Assembly (NCBI GenBank): GCA_002104905.1
Contig: MCFE01000635.1
Coordinates: 1 to 51,043 of the forward strand
DNA from: Basidiobolus meristosporus CBS 931.73
Taxonomy: Eukaryota > Basidiobolomycota > Basidiobolomycetes > Basidiobolales > Basidiobolaceae
DNA length: 51,043 nt
Direction: 5' to 3'
Shown piece after piece: positions 1-9,360 of this stretch. The position numbers and the translations under genes were made by a program. The notes under the pieces are model-generated. The model did no database searches, was not told the DNA's origin, and saw nothing but the letters and a program-made list of their open reading frames with translations. Position 1 is the stretch's first letter; each line of letters opens with the position of its first letter.

Positions 1-324
1 AGGATTCCCATGCTGCTTTGGAAGTATTTGAGGCATGGATTTGTCCAATGAAGGACTATTGCACATTGATGCATAGGCATTAAAGGCCTTTCTCTCCTTC
101 TCTTGAAGCTTCTCCACATCTTCTGCTGTTCCCCTGGGCTCAATTTCCTTTCCTGTTATTATGTTCCAAAGCTTTCTTTCCTCAAGATGGATCTGCATCT
201 TGATTCTTCAAAGTCTGTAGTTCTTCCCATCAAACCTCTCCTTTACAGGGAAGATGTTGGTATTGCTTTGTTTGCTAGTAGAAGTCATCTTTAGAATAGA
301 TTAAGGCAATTGGGGCTCATAACC
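1..324 (-). pseudogene. Copia family B gag, 5' end (fragment)
   Basis: Minus-strand start of a Ty1/copia Gag region that runs off the left window edge. It is assigned by close similarity to 5600-5900, which occupies the same place next to the same LTR in a second copy whose pol (2490-3198) has recognisable integrase. No long open frame survives. The sequence next to the LTR (about 311-324) reads on the minus strand as the shared copia primer site. No Gag domain is directly visible, so the call rests on position and paralogy. Confidence 0.5.
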
Positions 325-690
325 TGTTGCAATTTAAGAAGTGATTTGGATATAAGTAACTTATCAAGAAATAGTGATAATAGTTGAACTGTTTTTCATT
401 CATAAAGAAGCTCAGTATTTATACCTTTGTAGAAGTAATACAGCTGCAACACTAAGTAGGGAGGGTGTCTCAATATTTAGGAGCATTCTGTAACAGTTTC
501 AGGGTTAGTACATAATGTTTGGTAATAGTGCTAATTTGATCCTGACTTTAGGGGAATAATCATAAGATCATATATCCAGAGTAAGTGGCAAAGTTAAGGC
601 AGTAAATTAGTCCTACAGTGACCAAGACTAGTCCACAATTGTTAAGTAAATTTTTAGCTGCTGAATGATACCAAATAGTCCAATATTTCA
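325..690 (-). repeat. Copia family B LTR (5' LTR of minus-strand element)
   Basis: About 366 bp starting tgttgcaatttaag. It matches 5902-7005 throughout once the MITE in that copy is removed. The minus strand has a TATAAATAC promoter box near 420. The outer end is blurred: similarity stops at about 690 while the other copy continues to ctaca. The paralogous uninterrupted site near 505-525 shows the state before the MITE inserted at 6095. Confidence 0.65.
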
Positions 691-1010
691 AATGTATACT
701 AATGGTATTTTGCTAGTATTCAGCTGGTGTTTTAGATTCAAAATTTCAAATGCAACTTCTGATGGAAGTAATGGGCAGCTAATTACCAAATTTTGAATCA
801 ATGCTAGCCTAGTCTCCTCCTGGAGAACTTGTTTGCTTGCCTGCCCATCAGCTAAGAACAGAGATATTGAGAGTTGTCAATTCTGAGAAACTTGGGATTC
901 AGCTGAGACTATGATGGTATTTAGCTGGCCTATTCTCAATTTTTTTTCTTAAGGCAAGTTGGTATTGGTGATCTGCTTCTGGATAAATATTCCTAAAATG
1001 CCCGCATTTG
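691..1010. other. Unassigned, no gene seen
   Basis: No convincing coding frame, repeat end or RNA gene was recognised. A short stretch near 790-830 faintly resembles the copia-B 3' region near 7015-7050, so this may be decayed copia B, but it is too weak to call. Confidence 0.3.
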
Positions 1011-2480
1011 ACCCCCAGTATCTCCAATGAACTCTTAGTGTCAATGGCTTCAGAAGGCCACCTGAATCAAAACATATTAAGTACATCCAGTGTTTGCATT
1101 TGTATTGTTGCATATGCATATGAATATTAATCAGAGCCTGTGAGAGTACTTAGGGTAGCAGACACTCTGTAATATCTTGCCAATTCTTTCTAATTTCTTT
1201 GGTATCTCATAGGGCTCATTTAGCTTGAAATGCCCCATGTACAACTTGGACACTGTCATGTTTTTCAACTTTATTTGGTAGTAAAATTAGCCAAACAATA
1301 TTGTGATCCCATCATCAGACTGTGTAAAGGGTCATTGATTTCAAGCTGCCAGTATTATAGCAGTCTCCTGACAGCTGATCTTGATTGGATCCACCCACAA
1401 GAACAAACTATTATTCATCAGGCAGATGTGCTGGGAGATTGGAAGACAAGTCAAGTTGCAGGTACTACCATATTCCAATCTCATCAACAATGTTACCTTC
1501 AAGCTCATCATGGATATGATAGCCCTAACACGCAGGTAATCAGTTAAGTAATCCAAAGTGGGTTAGGTGCAACAAGCAGCAAATTCTTGTTAGGAATACA
1601 CTACCAAGGATTCCAGATTTCCCTTTGTCAAATACAAAATTCCAACATTATTCAGTATGAAATTCACACAAACAAGAGCCATAATCCACCTTTACGGGGG
1701 TTGAGAAGGGAGCAGGAAGTAGTAATATACTGGCTAAATGCCAAGAAGCTCTTTGCTGAGATTCAGGAGATACTATCTAACAGAAAAAGTTTATTTTGTG
1801 GTATTCACCTAATAATTGATCAAATGTGAAAGTATAAATCAAGCTTTTTCATATTATTGGCAGGACCAGCATGTAGAATGTATCTGGAAAGGACCCAAGA
1901 ATATTTGTTCAGAGTTTGGGGTTGTGTAGACTACTATGAGAGTTTTCATGTTTTGGGTCCTAGGTGTTTTGATGAAAGTTTTTTTAGTCAATGCCACAAG
2001 GAACTTGTTTTGTGTCCCTAAGATTTGTAGGTAGTGGCTTAAGTGACTACACTTGGTGAATATTTAGGTGGAATTACAAACTTTTACAACACCAAGTATC
2101 AAAAAGTTCTTTGCACATATTTTTGAGGCATTCATGTCAAAAGTGGTGGCTACAGTTATTTATTTGTAGAATATATATGTTATGAGCTATACAAGGTATA
2201 TGGTAACTCAGCATATATAACACTGAAAGGATGTAAAGTCCAGTTAATAGAAGTGTGTAAATAACAGTAAGTGTGCATATGTAGAGGTTAGTAGGCAGGA
2301 TACCATAGTTATTTTTGATTCAAACTATATATGGAATACCCAAGGTGATAGTAGGTCAACACATACAGAGGGGTGATTATACAGTGGAATTTTTGAATGG
2401 TGCAAGGGGAGGTAGAAAAAGAAAATGCCATTTGATAAGCTGGCATGACATCATTTTACAGTGCTAACTGTAGGCTGCCT
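1011..2480. mobile_element. Scrambled CACTA (Tnp2-type) 3' fragments
   Basis: Several pieces of the element seen at 40385-42330 lie here out of order. 1130-1250 matches 41030-41110 in reverse. 1265-1410 matches 42440-42620. 1420-1560 and 1590-1750 match 41490-41900 in the forward direction, and 2090-2480 matches 41900-42320. The forward pieces carry the end of the DUF4218-like region that follows Tnp2 in this family. All are non-coding remnants, and the strand switch shows internal rearrangement. Confidence 0.6.
1765..2089 (-). repeat. Copia family A LTR, decayed solo copy
   Basis: Matches the minus-strand copia-A LTRs at 44775-45122 and 49611-49959, including the central 'gtggtattcac' block and the terminal 'acttttacaaca'. 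It sits inside CACTA sequence: both flanks (about 1735 and 2095) match the same part of 41895-41930. The left end is eroded and no target duplication is clear. Confidence 0.6.
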
Positions 2481-2489
2481 TATTGCCAA

Positions 2490-3198
2490 TGGCCAATGAC
2501 TTGAGTGGCTTTCTCATTGGAAATCTCACCAAATTTGGCATCCCAGCTTTTGATCAGCATCTGACTTTTGCCATCATACACTCTGTGCCCTTTAGTATCT
2601 CAACACTTCCCAAGAAGGATGCCTTTTCTACTCTTTGTTTCCAGAACTGAGTGTTGCTTGTCAGGTAAGTCACAAAAAACATCACTGCCAAAGATCCCAG
2701 GATGCTGTGATCTGGTTTGTTGTCTATATATGCTTTAAAATTGTATAGTGGTGTTATTGGGCATTAATTCTTGATATATACTGTAGTAGCAACAGATTCA
2801 GCCCAACACTTGTAGCACATTCCCTTATCATGTAGCATAAATCTTCCCATCTCTGCAATTACTCTATTTGCACATTCTGCTGATCCATTTTGCTGTGGGC
2901 CATGTGGAATAGTAGTCTGTTGAAGTATAACAGTCAATGAGCAGTACTTTACAAACTTCTTTGGGCAGTATTCCACCTCCCCATTGTGACTTTGAAGTAC
3001 CTTCAATCTACACCCAGTTTGCATTTCTTCCATGCTCATGAAGTTTTTAGACATTCTCAGAGCTTCATCCTTTGTCTTGAGGAAGTATACCCATGTATAT
3101 CTTGTCTTGTCATCAATAAACATTATCAAGTATCTTGTGGCACTAAAGGACAGTGCTTTTATAGGCCCAGTTATATATGAGTGCCAAACCAAAATCAT
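2490..3198 (-). pseudogene. Copia family B integrase (3' part of split element)
   Basis: Minus-strand Ty1/copia integrase core. The open part (2764-3198, 144 codons) shows the motifs GPIKALSFSATRYLIMFIDD and a PQQNGSAECANR segment around the catalytic Glu, then WAESVATTVYIKN. Beyond a stop at 2764 the frame continues as the post-core segment (KGILLGKC-like, near 2600). It joins in frame, across a 4-bp duplicated site, to the GAG-pre-integrase segment at 5153-5290, so 3203-5148 is an insertion into this gene. Nonsense codons make it inactive. Confidence 0.85.
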
Positions 3199-3304
3199 CT
3201 AATGTTAATAACAATGTGCCAACTGATTTGGGTGTTAAACATCTTGGTAGTGTTAACATTAAATACAAATAACTCAAACAACCCTTTTCTATTCCTACCT
3301 CTGA

Positions 3305-3811
3305 TACCAGGCCTTTATCTTTGCCAACACCCCAAGCTTTGATTTTACACCTTTAGTCAACAAACTTTCCAGAATTGCTTATAACAAAGATGACTTTCTA
3401 AAATCTGCTTTTAACAGTTTAAATATTTTTTAGGTTGGTCAAACAAATGCATATCAAGAACTTTGCAACAGTGTTATTGTTTTAACTAAATACATTTCTG
3501 ACTTGGCTAATTAGGTAAATGCCATTTCAACTACTCCACCAGTTGTAAGCATTAGTGCTCCTTCATCATTGGCTCCCATTGAAACTGCTCCAGTTAATAA
3601 GGAACCTGGAGAAACTATTATCAAGGAAGTGGACCAAGTATTGGGTGATAAGAATGTTGTCATGATTATTTGTAAGAATGGCAAGCAAGACTTTGATAAA
3701 TTGGACAAGGAAGATATCCAAAAGATTATGGAAACTATTGGCAAAGATGACGTTTATGTTGCAAACTCTTTGTTTAGTGCTGTTACAAACGTTGCTGCCT
3801 TAAATAAATAA
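3305..3811 (+). pseudogene. Unrecognised protein gene of the virus-like insert
   Basis: An in-frame stretch of 168 codons from after TGA (3302-3304) to TAA (3809-3811), broken only by TAG at 3431-3433 and 3512-3514. The composition is protein-like: an N-terminal mixed region, a Pro/Ser/Thr/Ala-rich linker (about 3520-3610), then a charged C-terminal domain with GKQDFDKLDKEDIQKIMETI. A second frame on the same strand (3204-3275) may be the upstream part joined by a frameshift. I do not recognise the family. It is truncated at the 5' side by the insert border and convergent with the glycosylase gene. Confidence 0.55.
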
Positions 3812-3859
3812 TTGTTGTGTGCATGATCATATCAACTTTTGATTATTAGACTTTGTAAA

Positions 3860-4262
3860 AAGTGTTTTTTATCAGATGTTAATATTTTAGATCAAACATA
3901 TCTTATATTAAACTTGAGTGTAAAAAACTTTTTTAAAACAAACTTATCTTGGATCAAACCTCAACGTCTAAACCTGTTTTAAAACAAACTTATCTTGGAT
4001 CAAACCTAAATGTCTAAACCTGTTTTAAAACAAACTAACTTATCTTAGATATAACTCATCTTGGATCGAACTAACTAACTTATCTCATACTAAACTTAAG
4101 CGTATAAAACATTTTTAAAACTAACTAACTCATCTCATATTAAACTTAAGCGTTTAAAGCTAACTAACTCATCTCATATTAAACTTGAGCGTATAAAACT
4201 TTTTAAAACTAACTAACTTATCTTGGATCAAACCTAAACTTCAACACCTAAAATACTTCTGT
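3860..4262. repeat. AT-rich iteron-like repeats between the two insert genes
   Basis: Roughly six diverged units of about 45-65 bp built from cttatcttggatcaaacct, a 'cgtctaaacctgttttaaaac' type segment, and later variants aactaactcatctcatatt with taagcgtataaaac. The block lies exactly in the gap between two convergent genes. Such repeats can be origins, enhancers or terminators in viral genomes; here only the repetition itself is seen. Confidence 0.7.
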
Positions 4263-4319
4263 CTTCCATGCCCACACCTTTTAAAAAATAACTTCTTACC
4301 TTCTTCAACCATTCCCCAT

Positions 4320-5027
4320 TTAGGGATACCACATTATTGGCATTGTCTCCACCTCATATACCAACATCTCATTCATCCTTATAAATATATTCTCCTCCTC
4401 AAACTTTTTATCCAACCCATTCATATCCCCTATCTTCCCCACTTTTATCAAATACTTTGACCCTATGCAATCTGCTAAATTTATTGCATCCTTCCCTATT
4501 AATATTGTTACTATTCTCCCTCCCCTCTTCACATATATATACTTTAACAGCTCCCTTGTAAACTCTTCCCACAATATTCTATGATTTGCCAAAAATTTAT
4601 CACAATTCACCCCCATCGTAAATCCTACGTTTATCATAAACACCCACTGTGATACCCATTGTCTTAACATCTCTTTTGGCTATGGCATATCTACCTCATA
4701 CTCTAACCCTACTTTCTTTGCCATTAATATTGCCTCCATTGGATTCTTCCTACACTCCAATGACGGTATTAACTCTATCCCTGACGCATACTCTACCCCT
4801 GTCACATTACACACACTATTATACTGCTCTTTACACACTATTACCACCTTTATCTTATCCGGTTCCATCAGTCTTAACATCCTAAACACATTTTTCTTCT
4901 TTGGCAACACTTCCAATTTTGACTCTTTTAACATCTTTAATACTCTCCTCAGTATATCCATGTTCTTCTCAAAAGATTCTTCCCACCTTTTTATCATCAT
5001 GAATATTTCACCTACCAAATCTTCCAT
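4320..5027 (-). pseudogene. Uracil-DNA glycosylase-like gene, one in-frame TAG
   Basis: 235 codons from ATG at 5027 to TAA at 4320, the usual length for family-1 uracil-DNA glycosylases, with a single TAG at 4680-4682 (codon 116). Visible family features are a WEESF helix, an L-P-x-x-x-x-V-F-R entry, PDKIKVVIV leading to the active-site loop at codons 65-69, IPSL, a Q-x-V-F-M-I-N segment near codon 133, WEEFTRELL, and a C-terminal N-E-M-L-x(6)-P-I-x-W. The loop reads CKEQY instead of GxDPY, so the catalytic Asp is Glu, and no HPSP-type motif is seen. The product would repair uracil in DNA or act as a replication cofactor; here it is probably inactive. It is more like diverged viral than cellular enzymes (inference). 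Confidence 0.75.
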
Positions 5028-5148
5028 CCTTGATGACAAATATACCAAGCTTTACCTCTAAAAACTTATCAATAATGAGAATACCTCCGTTCTTGTTAAA
5101 AATAATATTATTTCTACCAACAAACAAAATCAAAACCTTTTTTATATA
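5008..5148 (-). pseudogene. Tail of an upstream frame overlapping the glycosylase start
   Basis: An open minus-strand frame enters at the insert border (5148) and stops at TGA 5008-5010, overlapping the glycosylase start by 20 bp in another frame. It encodes 46 residues rich in Ile, Lys and Gly, ending KLGIFVIKDGRFGR. It could be the C-terminus of an upstream gene cut by the border, since overlaps of this sort are common in compact viral genomes. A chance frame in AT-rich DNA cannot be excluded. Confidence 0.35.
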
Positions 5149-5152
5149 CTAA

Positions 5153-5900
5153 ATTCTGTCAAAAATTCCTTTATGCCAGCTCCTGAAATGTTGCCTAGCT
5201 TTTTTGCTATATGCACAACCCTTACATACATTCAATATGATTGAAACTGAGTAATATAAGCCAAGACAAATTGCTTTTTCACCAAATAGCTCATTTTCTA
5301 TCCCCCAATGCGTCTTAGCCTTCTATGGCATGTCTCCCTGTTTGTTTCCTCAGTTTCAGCAATGTAGACATACACAGGTACAATGATCTTGCATTGTAAC
5401 CTATGTATCTTTTCTTCATCATTTACACCAGCATTAATAAAGTAAAGTTCTTCTGGTAGTGGCTCCAATTGGGTAATAAGTGGTAGCATGTCATCATTTG
5501 GCTTCTTCCTCATGCTGAAGAACTTTTATTTCAATTAAAGCTTGCTTGATACTGACTTTGCTCTAAAGATCTACTTCAAGGACTCACATTTTGCGTTGGC
5601 AGTATTTGAAACATGGATTTATCCAATGAAGGGATCTTTCACATTGATACAAATGGCATTAAAGACCTTTCGCTCCTTCTCTTAAAACTTCTCCACTTCT
5701 TCTGCTGTTTCTATGGGCTTAACTTCTTTTCCTGCTACTATATTCTAAGTGTCCTTTCCTCAAGGTCAATCTGCATCCTAATTCTCCAAAGTCTGTAGTT
5801 CTTCTCATCAAACCTCTCCTTCACAGGGAAGGTGATTGCTTATTCTGTTTGCTGGTAGAAGCCATCTTTAGATTAGGCTAAGGCAATCAGGGCTCATAAC
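5153..5900 (-). pseudogene. Copia family B gag to GAG-pre-integrase (5' part of split element)
   Basis: Decayed minus-strand coding region between the 5' LTR (5902-7005) and the insert. Near 5190-5230 it reads CKGCAYSKKARQHF, the C-x2-C...GK/SK...R-x-F signature of copia GAG-pre-integrase, preceded by a CHRRL segment at about 5310-5330. The rest (5520-5900) is the gag start, similar to 1-324. At about 750 bp this is far shorter than gag plus protease usually need, so an internal deletion is likely. Confidence 0.65.
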
Positions 5901-5901
5901 C

Positions 5902-7005
5902 TGTTGCAATTTAAGAATTAATTTGCATAAAAGGAACTCATTAAGAAATATTGATAATAGTTGAACTGTTGTTTATCAATAAAGAAGCCCAGTATTTATA
6001 CCTTTGTTAGGGTAAAATCAATCCAACACTAAGTAAAGAGGGTTTCTCAATATTCCGTAGCATTCTGCAACAATTTCAGGGTTAGTACATAATAGACTTG
6101 TTCCGTTGGATGGTGCCACATTGAGCCATGAGTGCCAAATGATGCCATAGTGTGCCAGGGAGGCCAAATGAGCCTATACTTGGCCACTGAGTGTGAAACA
6201 GAGCTCAGCATCTTCATGCAAAGCTGCCCCTGTGTTTCACTCATGATGTAGCAGAAAATCCATTTTTTGACCTTTTTTTTTAGGTCAATGTAGTGCAGGA
6301 TGTGTAAGAGCACAGAAGAACTGAAGATATGCATCAGGTACGCAATACCCATGGCACTCTGAATCTAGCTCCTGTGGCTTGTAGCATGTCACAAAAATGC
6401 ATGGCACTATCTTGGTCCACTGGTACTATCTGGCACTCTATTTAATTATTAGCCCTAAAGTAAGATCTATACAAAGCAATTATAGTGCCAGCTAGTACCA
6501 GTGGACCAAGATAGTGCCATGCATTTTTGTGACATGCCACAAGCCACAGGAGCTAGATTCAGAGTGCCATGGGTATTGCGTACCTGATGCATGTCTTCAG
6601 TTCTTCTGTGCTCTTTCACATCTTGCACAACATTGATCCACAAAAAAACATCAAAAAATGGATTTTCTGCTACATCATAGGTGAAACACAGGGGCAGCTT
6701 TGCATGAAGATGCTAAGCTCTGTTTCACACTCTGTGGCCAAGTATAGGCTCATTTGGCCTCCCTGGCACACTATGGCATTATTTGGCACTCATGGCTCAA
6801 TGTGGCACTATCCAACAGAACAAGTCTAATGCTTGGTAAAAGTGCTAGTTCAATCTTGACCGTAGGCAACTAACAATACAACAATAGACTTGAAGAAAGT
6901 AGCAAAGTTAGGGCTGTAAGTTAGTCCTAATGTGAACATGACTAGTGCAAGTTTATTAAGTAAATTTAGATGCCAAATGATACCAAATAGTCCAATATTT
7001 CTACA
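5902..7005 (-). repeat. Copia family B LTR carrying a palindromic MITE
   Basis: 5' LTR of the minus-strand copia B, from tgttgcaattt (5902) to ttctaca (7005). Without 6095-6826 it is about 370 bp and matches 325-690. On its far side lies the end of another copia-B pol (7006-7260), also minus strand, so the LTR is shared by two tandem elements, as expected from recombination between LTRs. Confidence 0.7.
6095..6826. mobile_element. Palindromic Harbinger-type MITE, 732 bp
   Basis: Two arms of about 350 bp are near-perfect inverted copies around a centre near 6450. The ends are gacttgttccgttggat and its complement, the same termini as the Harbinger elements at 31180 and 39811. TAA follows the right end (6827-6829), and the left side reads ATA. 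Arms are studded with TGGCA/TGCCA motifs. It encodes no transposase; the 86-101 codon frames are arm sequence, not genes. The insertion site is confirmed by the empty paralogue near 515-520. Confidence 0.85.
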
Positions 7006-7262
7006 CTCTGCTCAACAAATAATTTCCTAATCCTAATTCCTCTTGGAGATTTTTACATTGTGGTCTGGCTAGTGGTTTTGTCAATATATCTGCCACCATT
7101 TTGTTGGTTGGGCAGTAACCTAACTCTACTGAGTTATTTTCTACAGCTTCCCTCACAAAGTGGTGCTGTATATGCATGCACTTAGTTCTGGCATGATTGG
7201 TAGGATTCCTGGTTATTGAGATACAACTTTGAATATCCTTGTAATTACACGATGGTTCATCT
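7006..7262 (-). pseudogene. Copia family B RNase H C-terminal fragment
   Basis: The minus strand reads through the conserved end of copia RNase H: a HARTK-like segment, HHFVREAVENN, GYCPTNKMVADI and LTKPLA, close to the intact family-A version at 45134-45499. It is followed by the shared LTR at 5902-7005. Only about 80 codons remain, with no upstream reverse transcriptase here. Confidence 0.75.
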
Positions 7263-8012
7263 GAATTAAGTGATTTCTAAGAGCTGCTTATCCAAGACTA
7301 ATTCAGGCAGCAGTAAGCAGTAGACAAAGGATAACTGAATATCTGGAAAGTTAGAGTGTGAGCATTAACATGAAGGATACAAGCTATGAGTAACTCCGTC
7401 TTGATTTTGCTGGTATACTTCACTGATGTCATTACCATTTCTACAACTCCAGCATGTCAGCACACCTCCACACAAACTACGCTAACCTCCTTCATAATAG
7501 CACCACACACCAAATCAACATACTCAGCTCAAAGTAAAGCTATCAGAATTCATCAAACTGCACATTTACACACTGGTCCCCTGAAGAGTCCCAGGTCACA
7601 TTTGCATATGGCATCCCGGCAGAGTTAGCAAAGGGCCATGCCCAAATATCATGTTGTTCCTGCACATGCTGTTACACCAGACCATCAGCATGTTGCTTCT
7701 GGTAAGCTTACTGATCAAGGCACATCCAAGAACCTTAACTGCAGGAGCCTTTAGTAGGAACAGAAACTCATCAGCAAGTGACACTCCAGGCTGGATCTAT
7801 AAATCATTTGGTTCAGTCCAGCATGATCAAGATTTTGTTGAAATATTGGACTATATGGTATTATTCAGCAGCTAAAAATATATTTAACAATTCAGGACTA
7901 GTCTTATTCACCGCAGGACACATTTGCATCCATAACTTTGCCACTCTCTCAGATCTATGATCTTATGATTATTCCCCAATTGTCTAAAGCAAATTAGCAA
8001 TTTTCAAACAAT
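7263..8012. other. Mostly unassigned; copia-B LTR fragment at 7840-8005
   Basis: 7840-8005 matches 545-690 in reverse, so it is a piece of copia-B LTR in the opposite orientation. From 7263 to 7840 no gene, repeat boundary or RNA was recognised; the short open frames lack any family motif. Confidence 0.4.
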
Positions 8013-8118
8013 AGACATGTTCTGTTGGATAGTGCCACATTGGGCCATGACTTCCAAGTAGCGCCATTGTGAGCCAAAAAGGCGTAGCAGATCTAAACTT
8101 GGTCTCAGAATGTGAGTT
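8013..8118. mobile_element. One-armed remnant of the palindromic MITE family
   Basis: Begins gacatgttctgttggatagtg, and its 106 bp match the outer part of the arm of 19553-20523, including GCCA motifs and the ctaaacttggtctc segment. It ends where the old gypsy LTR starts (8119), so the gypsy element probably inserted into this MITE. The other half was not found beyond 16255. Confidence 0.6.
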
Positions 8119-8360
8119 TGTTTTGATCTACCACTTGAATGTTTAAGTTAGATTTGTTTTTAGTCAAAAGGACAATGATACACTCAAATAAGTCATCAGC
8201 CACAGCCTACATCAGGAAATACAATTAATTGGCAATTGATCTGGCAAAATGTATATAAGGAGCTGCTGGAACCTCAATAAAAATCAGTTCAAGTTTTAGT
8301 GAATACAATACTAGCTAAGCTCTCTATGCCTCTACAACTCTTATATCAAGACTTGTAACA
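8119..8360 (+). repeat. Old gypsy element, 5' LTR (internally deleted)
   Basis: 242 bp matching the two ends of the 368-bp LTR at 9361-9728 but lacking about 126 bp of its middle. It keeps the TATATAAGG box and AATAAA and ends cttgtaaca, followed by a primer site differing slightly from the young copy. Confidence 0.85.
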
Positions 8361-9360
8361 TTGATAGCAGCAATAACCAGAAACCTTCTCCTGAAGTAAG
8401 AAGAAGCCTCCCTCAAGATGTCCAAAAATCAAGAATGAAAGAGTCCTATGCAACAAATCCTGGCTCAGCAGCAACAGCTACTCCAGATCCTTAGCCAGCA
8501 GCAACAAGGAATGACTACCATGGCCCAAAGCCAGCAAAATCCTGTCAAGTGCAACATTAGTGTGAAGGTCAACCAGTATCATGGTGGAGTCAACAAAAAT
8601 CTGGGAACTTGGCTCTTCCAGATTGAAGACACTTCTGAGGCTAAGGGAATTGCTCCAGAAAGCAAGTTATATTATGCAGCCTCTTACCTGGCAGATGCAG
8701 CTTTTCAGTGGTACCATAACAAGATCAGTTTGGCCACCTTAATGCAATGCTCTACAATCTCTACCTGGGATGAGTTTATGTTGGAAATTCAAGATGCCTT
8801 TAAGCCCCCTCACCAACAGACACTACTAAGAAGAAAGTTGAAGACAGTAAGGATGAAGTTCAATGACTATGAAGAAGATCTACAGGCCTATATATTTGGA
8901 AACTACAGTATGACCTTGTACTTAGGAAAACCTTGCTATTTGTTGTAATCCATTAATTAACTGGAGAACCCATGCTACTCAGATCCAGAAGGACAACAAG
9001 ACCTATGAGCTATTACCTGCCAGGCTGGATTTTAACTTGATCAATTCCAGTGTGTGTGAAACAAGTGAGCATAGTAAGACACAGTTCTGTAGTGCACTAC
9101 GAAAAGGCACCCAGATGTTCCTCATGGCAGTATAACAGGAGGTTCCTCTACTCTAGCACCCCAGAAGGTCCAGACTCTTTTGAAGGAATATTCAGATGTA
9201 TTTCCTGATAAGCTTGTAAGCCTGTTACCAGTCAGGGGCAAAGATCATGCCATTGAAACAGGAGATAGCCCTCCAGTAAGTAAAATATCTTACAGAGAGA
9301 GTCCATTGCATTGGAAGAGATGAAGAGACAAATAGATCAGTTACTGGTGCAAGGATATAT
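8361..9360 (+). pseudogene. Old gypsy gag-pol, 5' part, with gag-protease deletion
   Basis: Degenerate copy of 9729-11457. A frame from about 8448 to 8948 reads Gag ([24 protein letters not shown]) up to RRKLKT, then jumps to [18 protein letters not shown], which in the intact protein lies about 240 residues later. The zinc knuckle and protease DSGAS are lost in one deletion. After a frame break near 8905 the sequence follows pol up to the start of reverse transcriptase, where the young element inserted at 9361. Confidence 0.9.

Larger units (their letters stand above)
3199..5152. mobile_element. Virus-like insert with 4-bp CTAA direct repeats
   Basis: A 1946-bp segment (3203-5148) bounded by CTAA at 3199-3202 and 5149-5152. 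Removing it and one CTAA restores a continuous copia reading frame from the CxxC motif of GAG-pre-integrase into integrase, so the borders are supported at base level. The insert has no LTRs, terminal inverted repeats or transposase. It carries two convergent genes, an AT-rich repeated block between them and the tail of a third frame. The uracil-DNA glycosylase makes a large DNA virus or viral plasmid a plausible source; this is inference. Confidence 0.75.

Noticed and set aside
3425-3520. Introns ending at the two TAG sites (both are followed by GT, and one is preceded by a T-run)
   Set aside because: The reading frame is open and protein-like across both sites, and no matching donor sites were seen, so in-frame TAG is simpler.
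4649-4885. Plus-strand 78-codon frame rich in Leu, Thr and Pro
   Set aside because: It is antisense to the glycosylase frame, which has clear family motifs.
5613-5798. Small plus-strand protein rich in Leu and Phe (also at 103-294)
   Set aside because: It lies antisense to copia gag in both copies and is better explained as a shadow frame.
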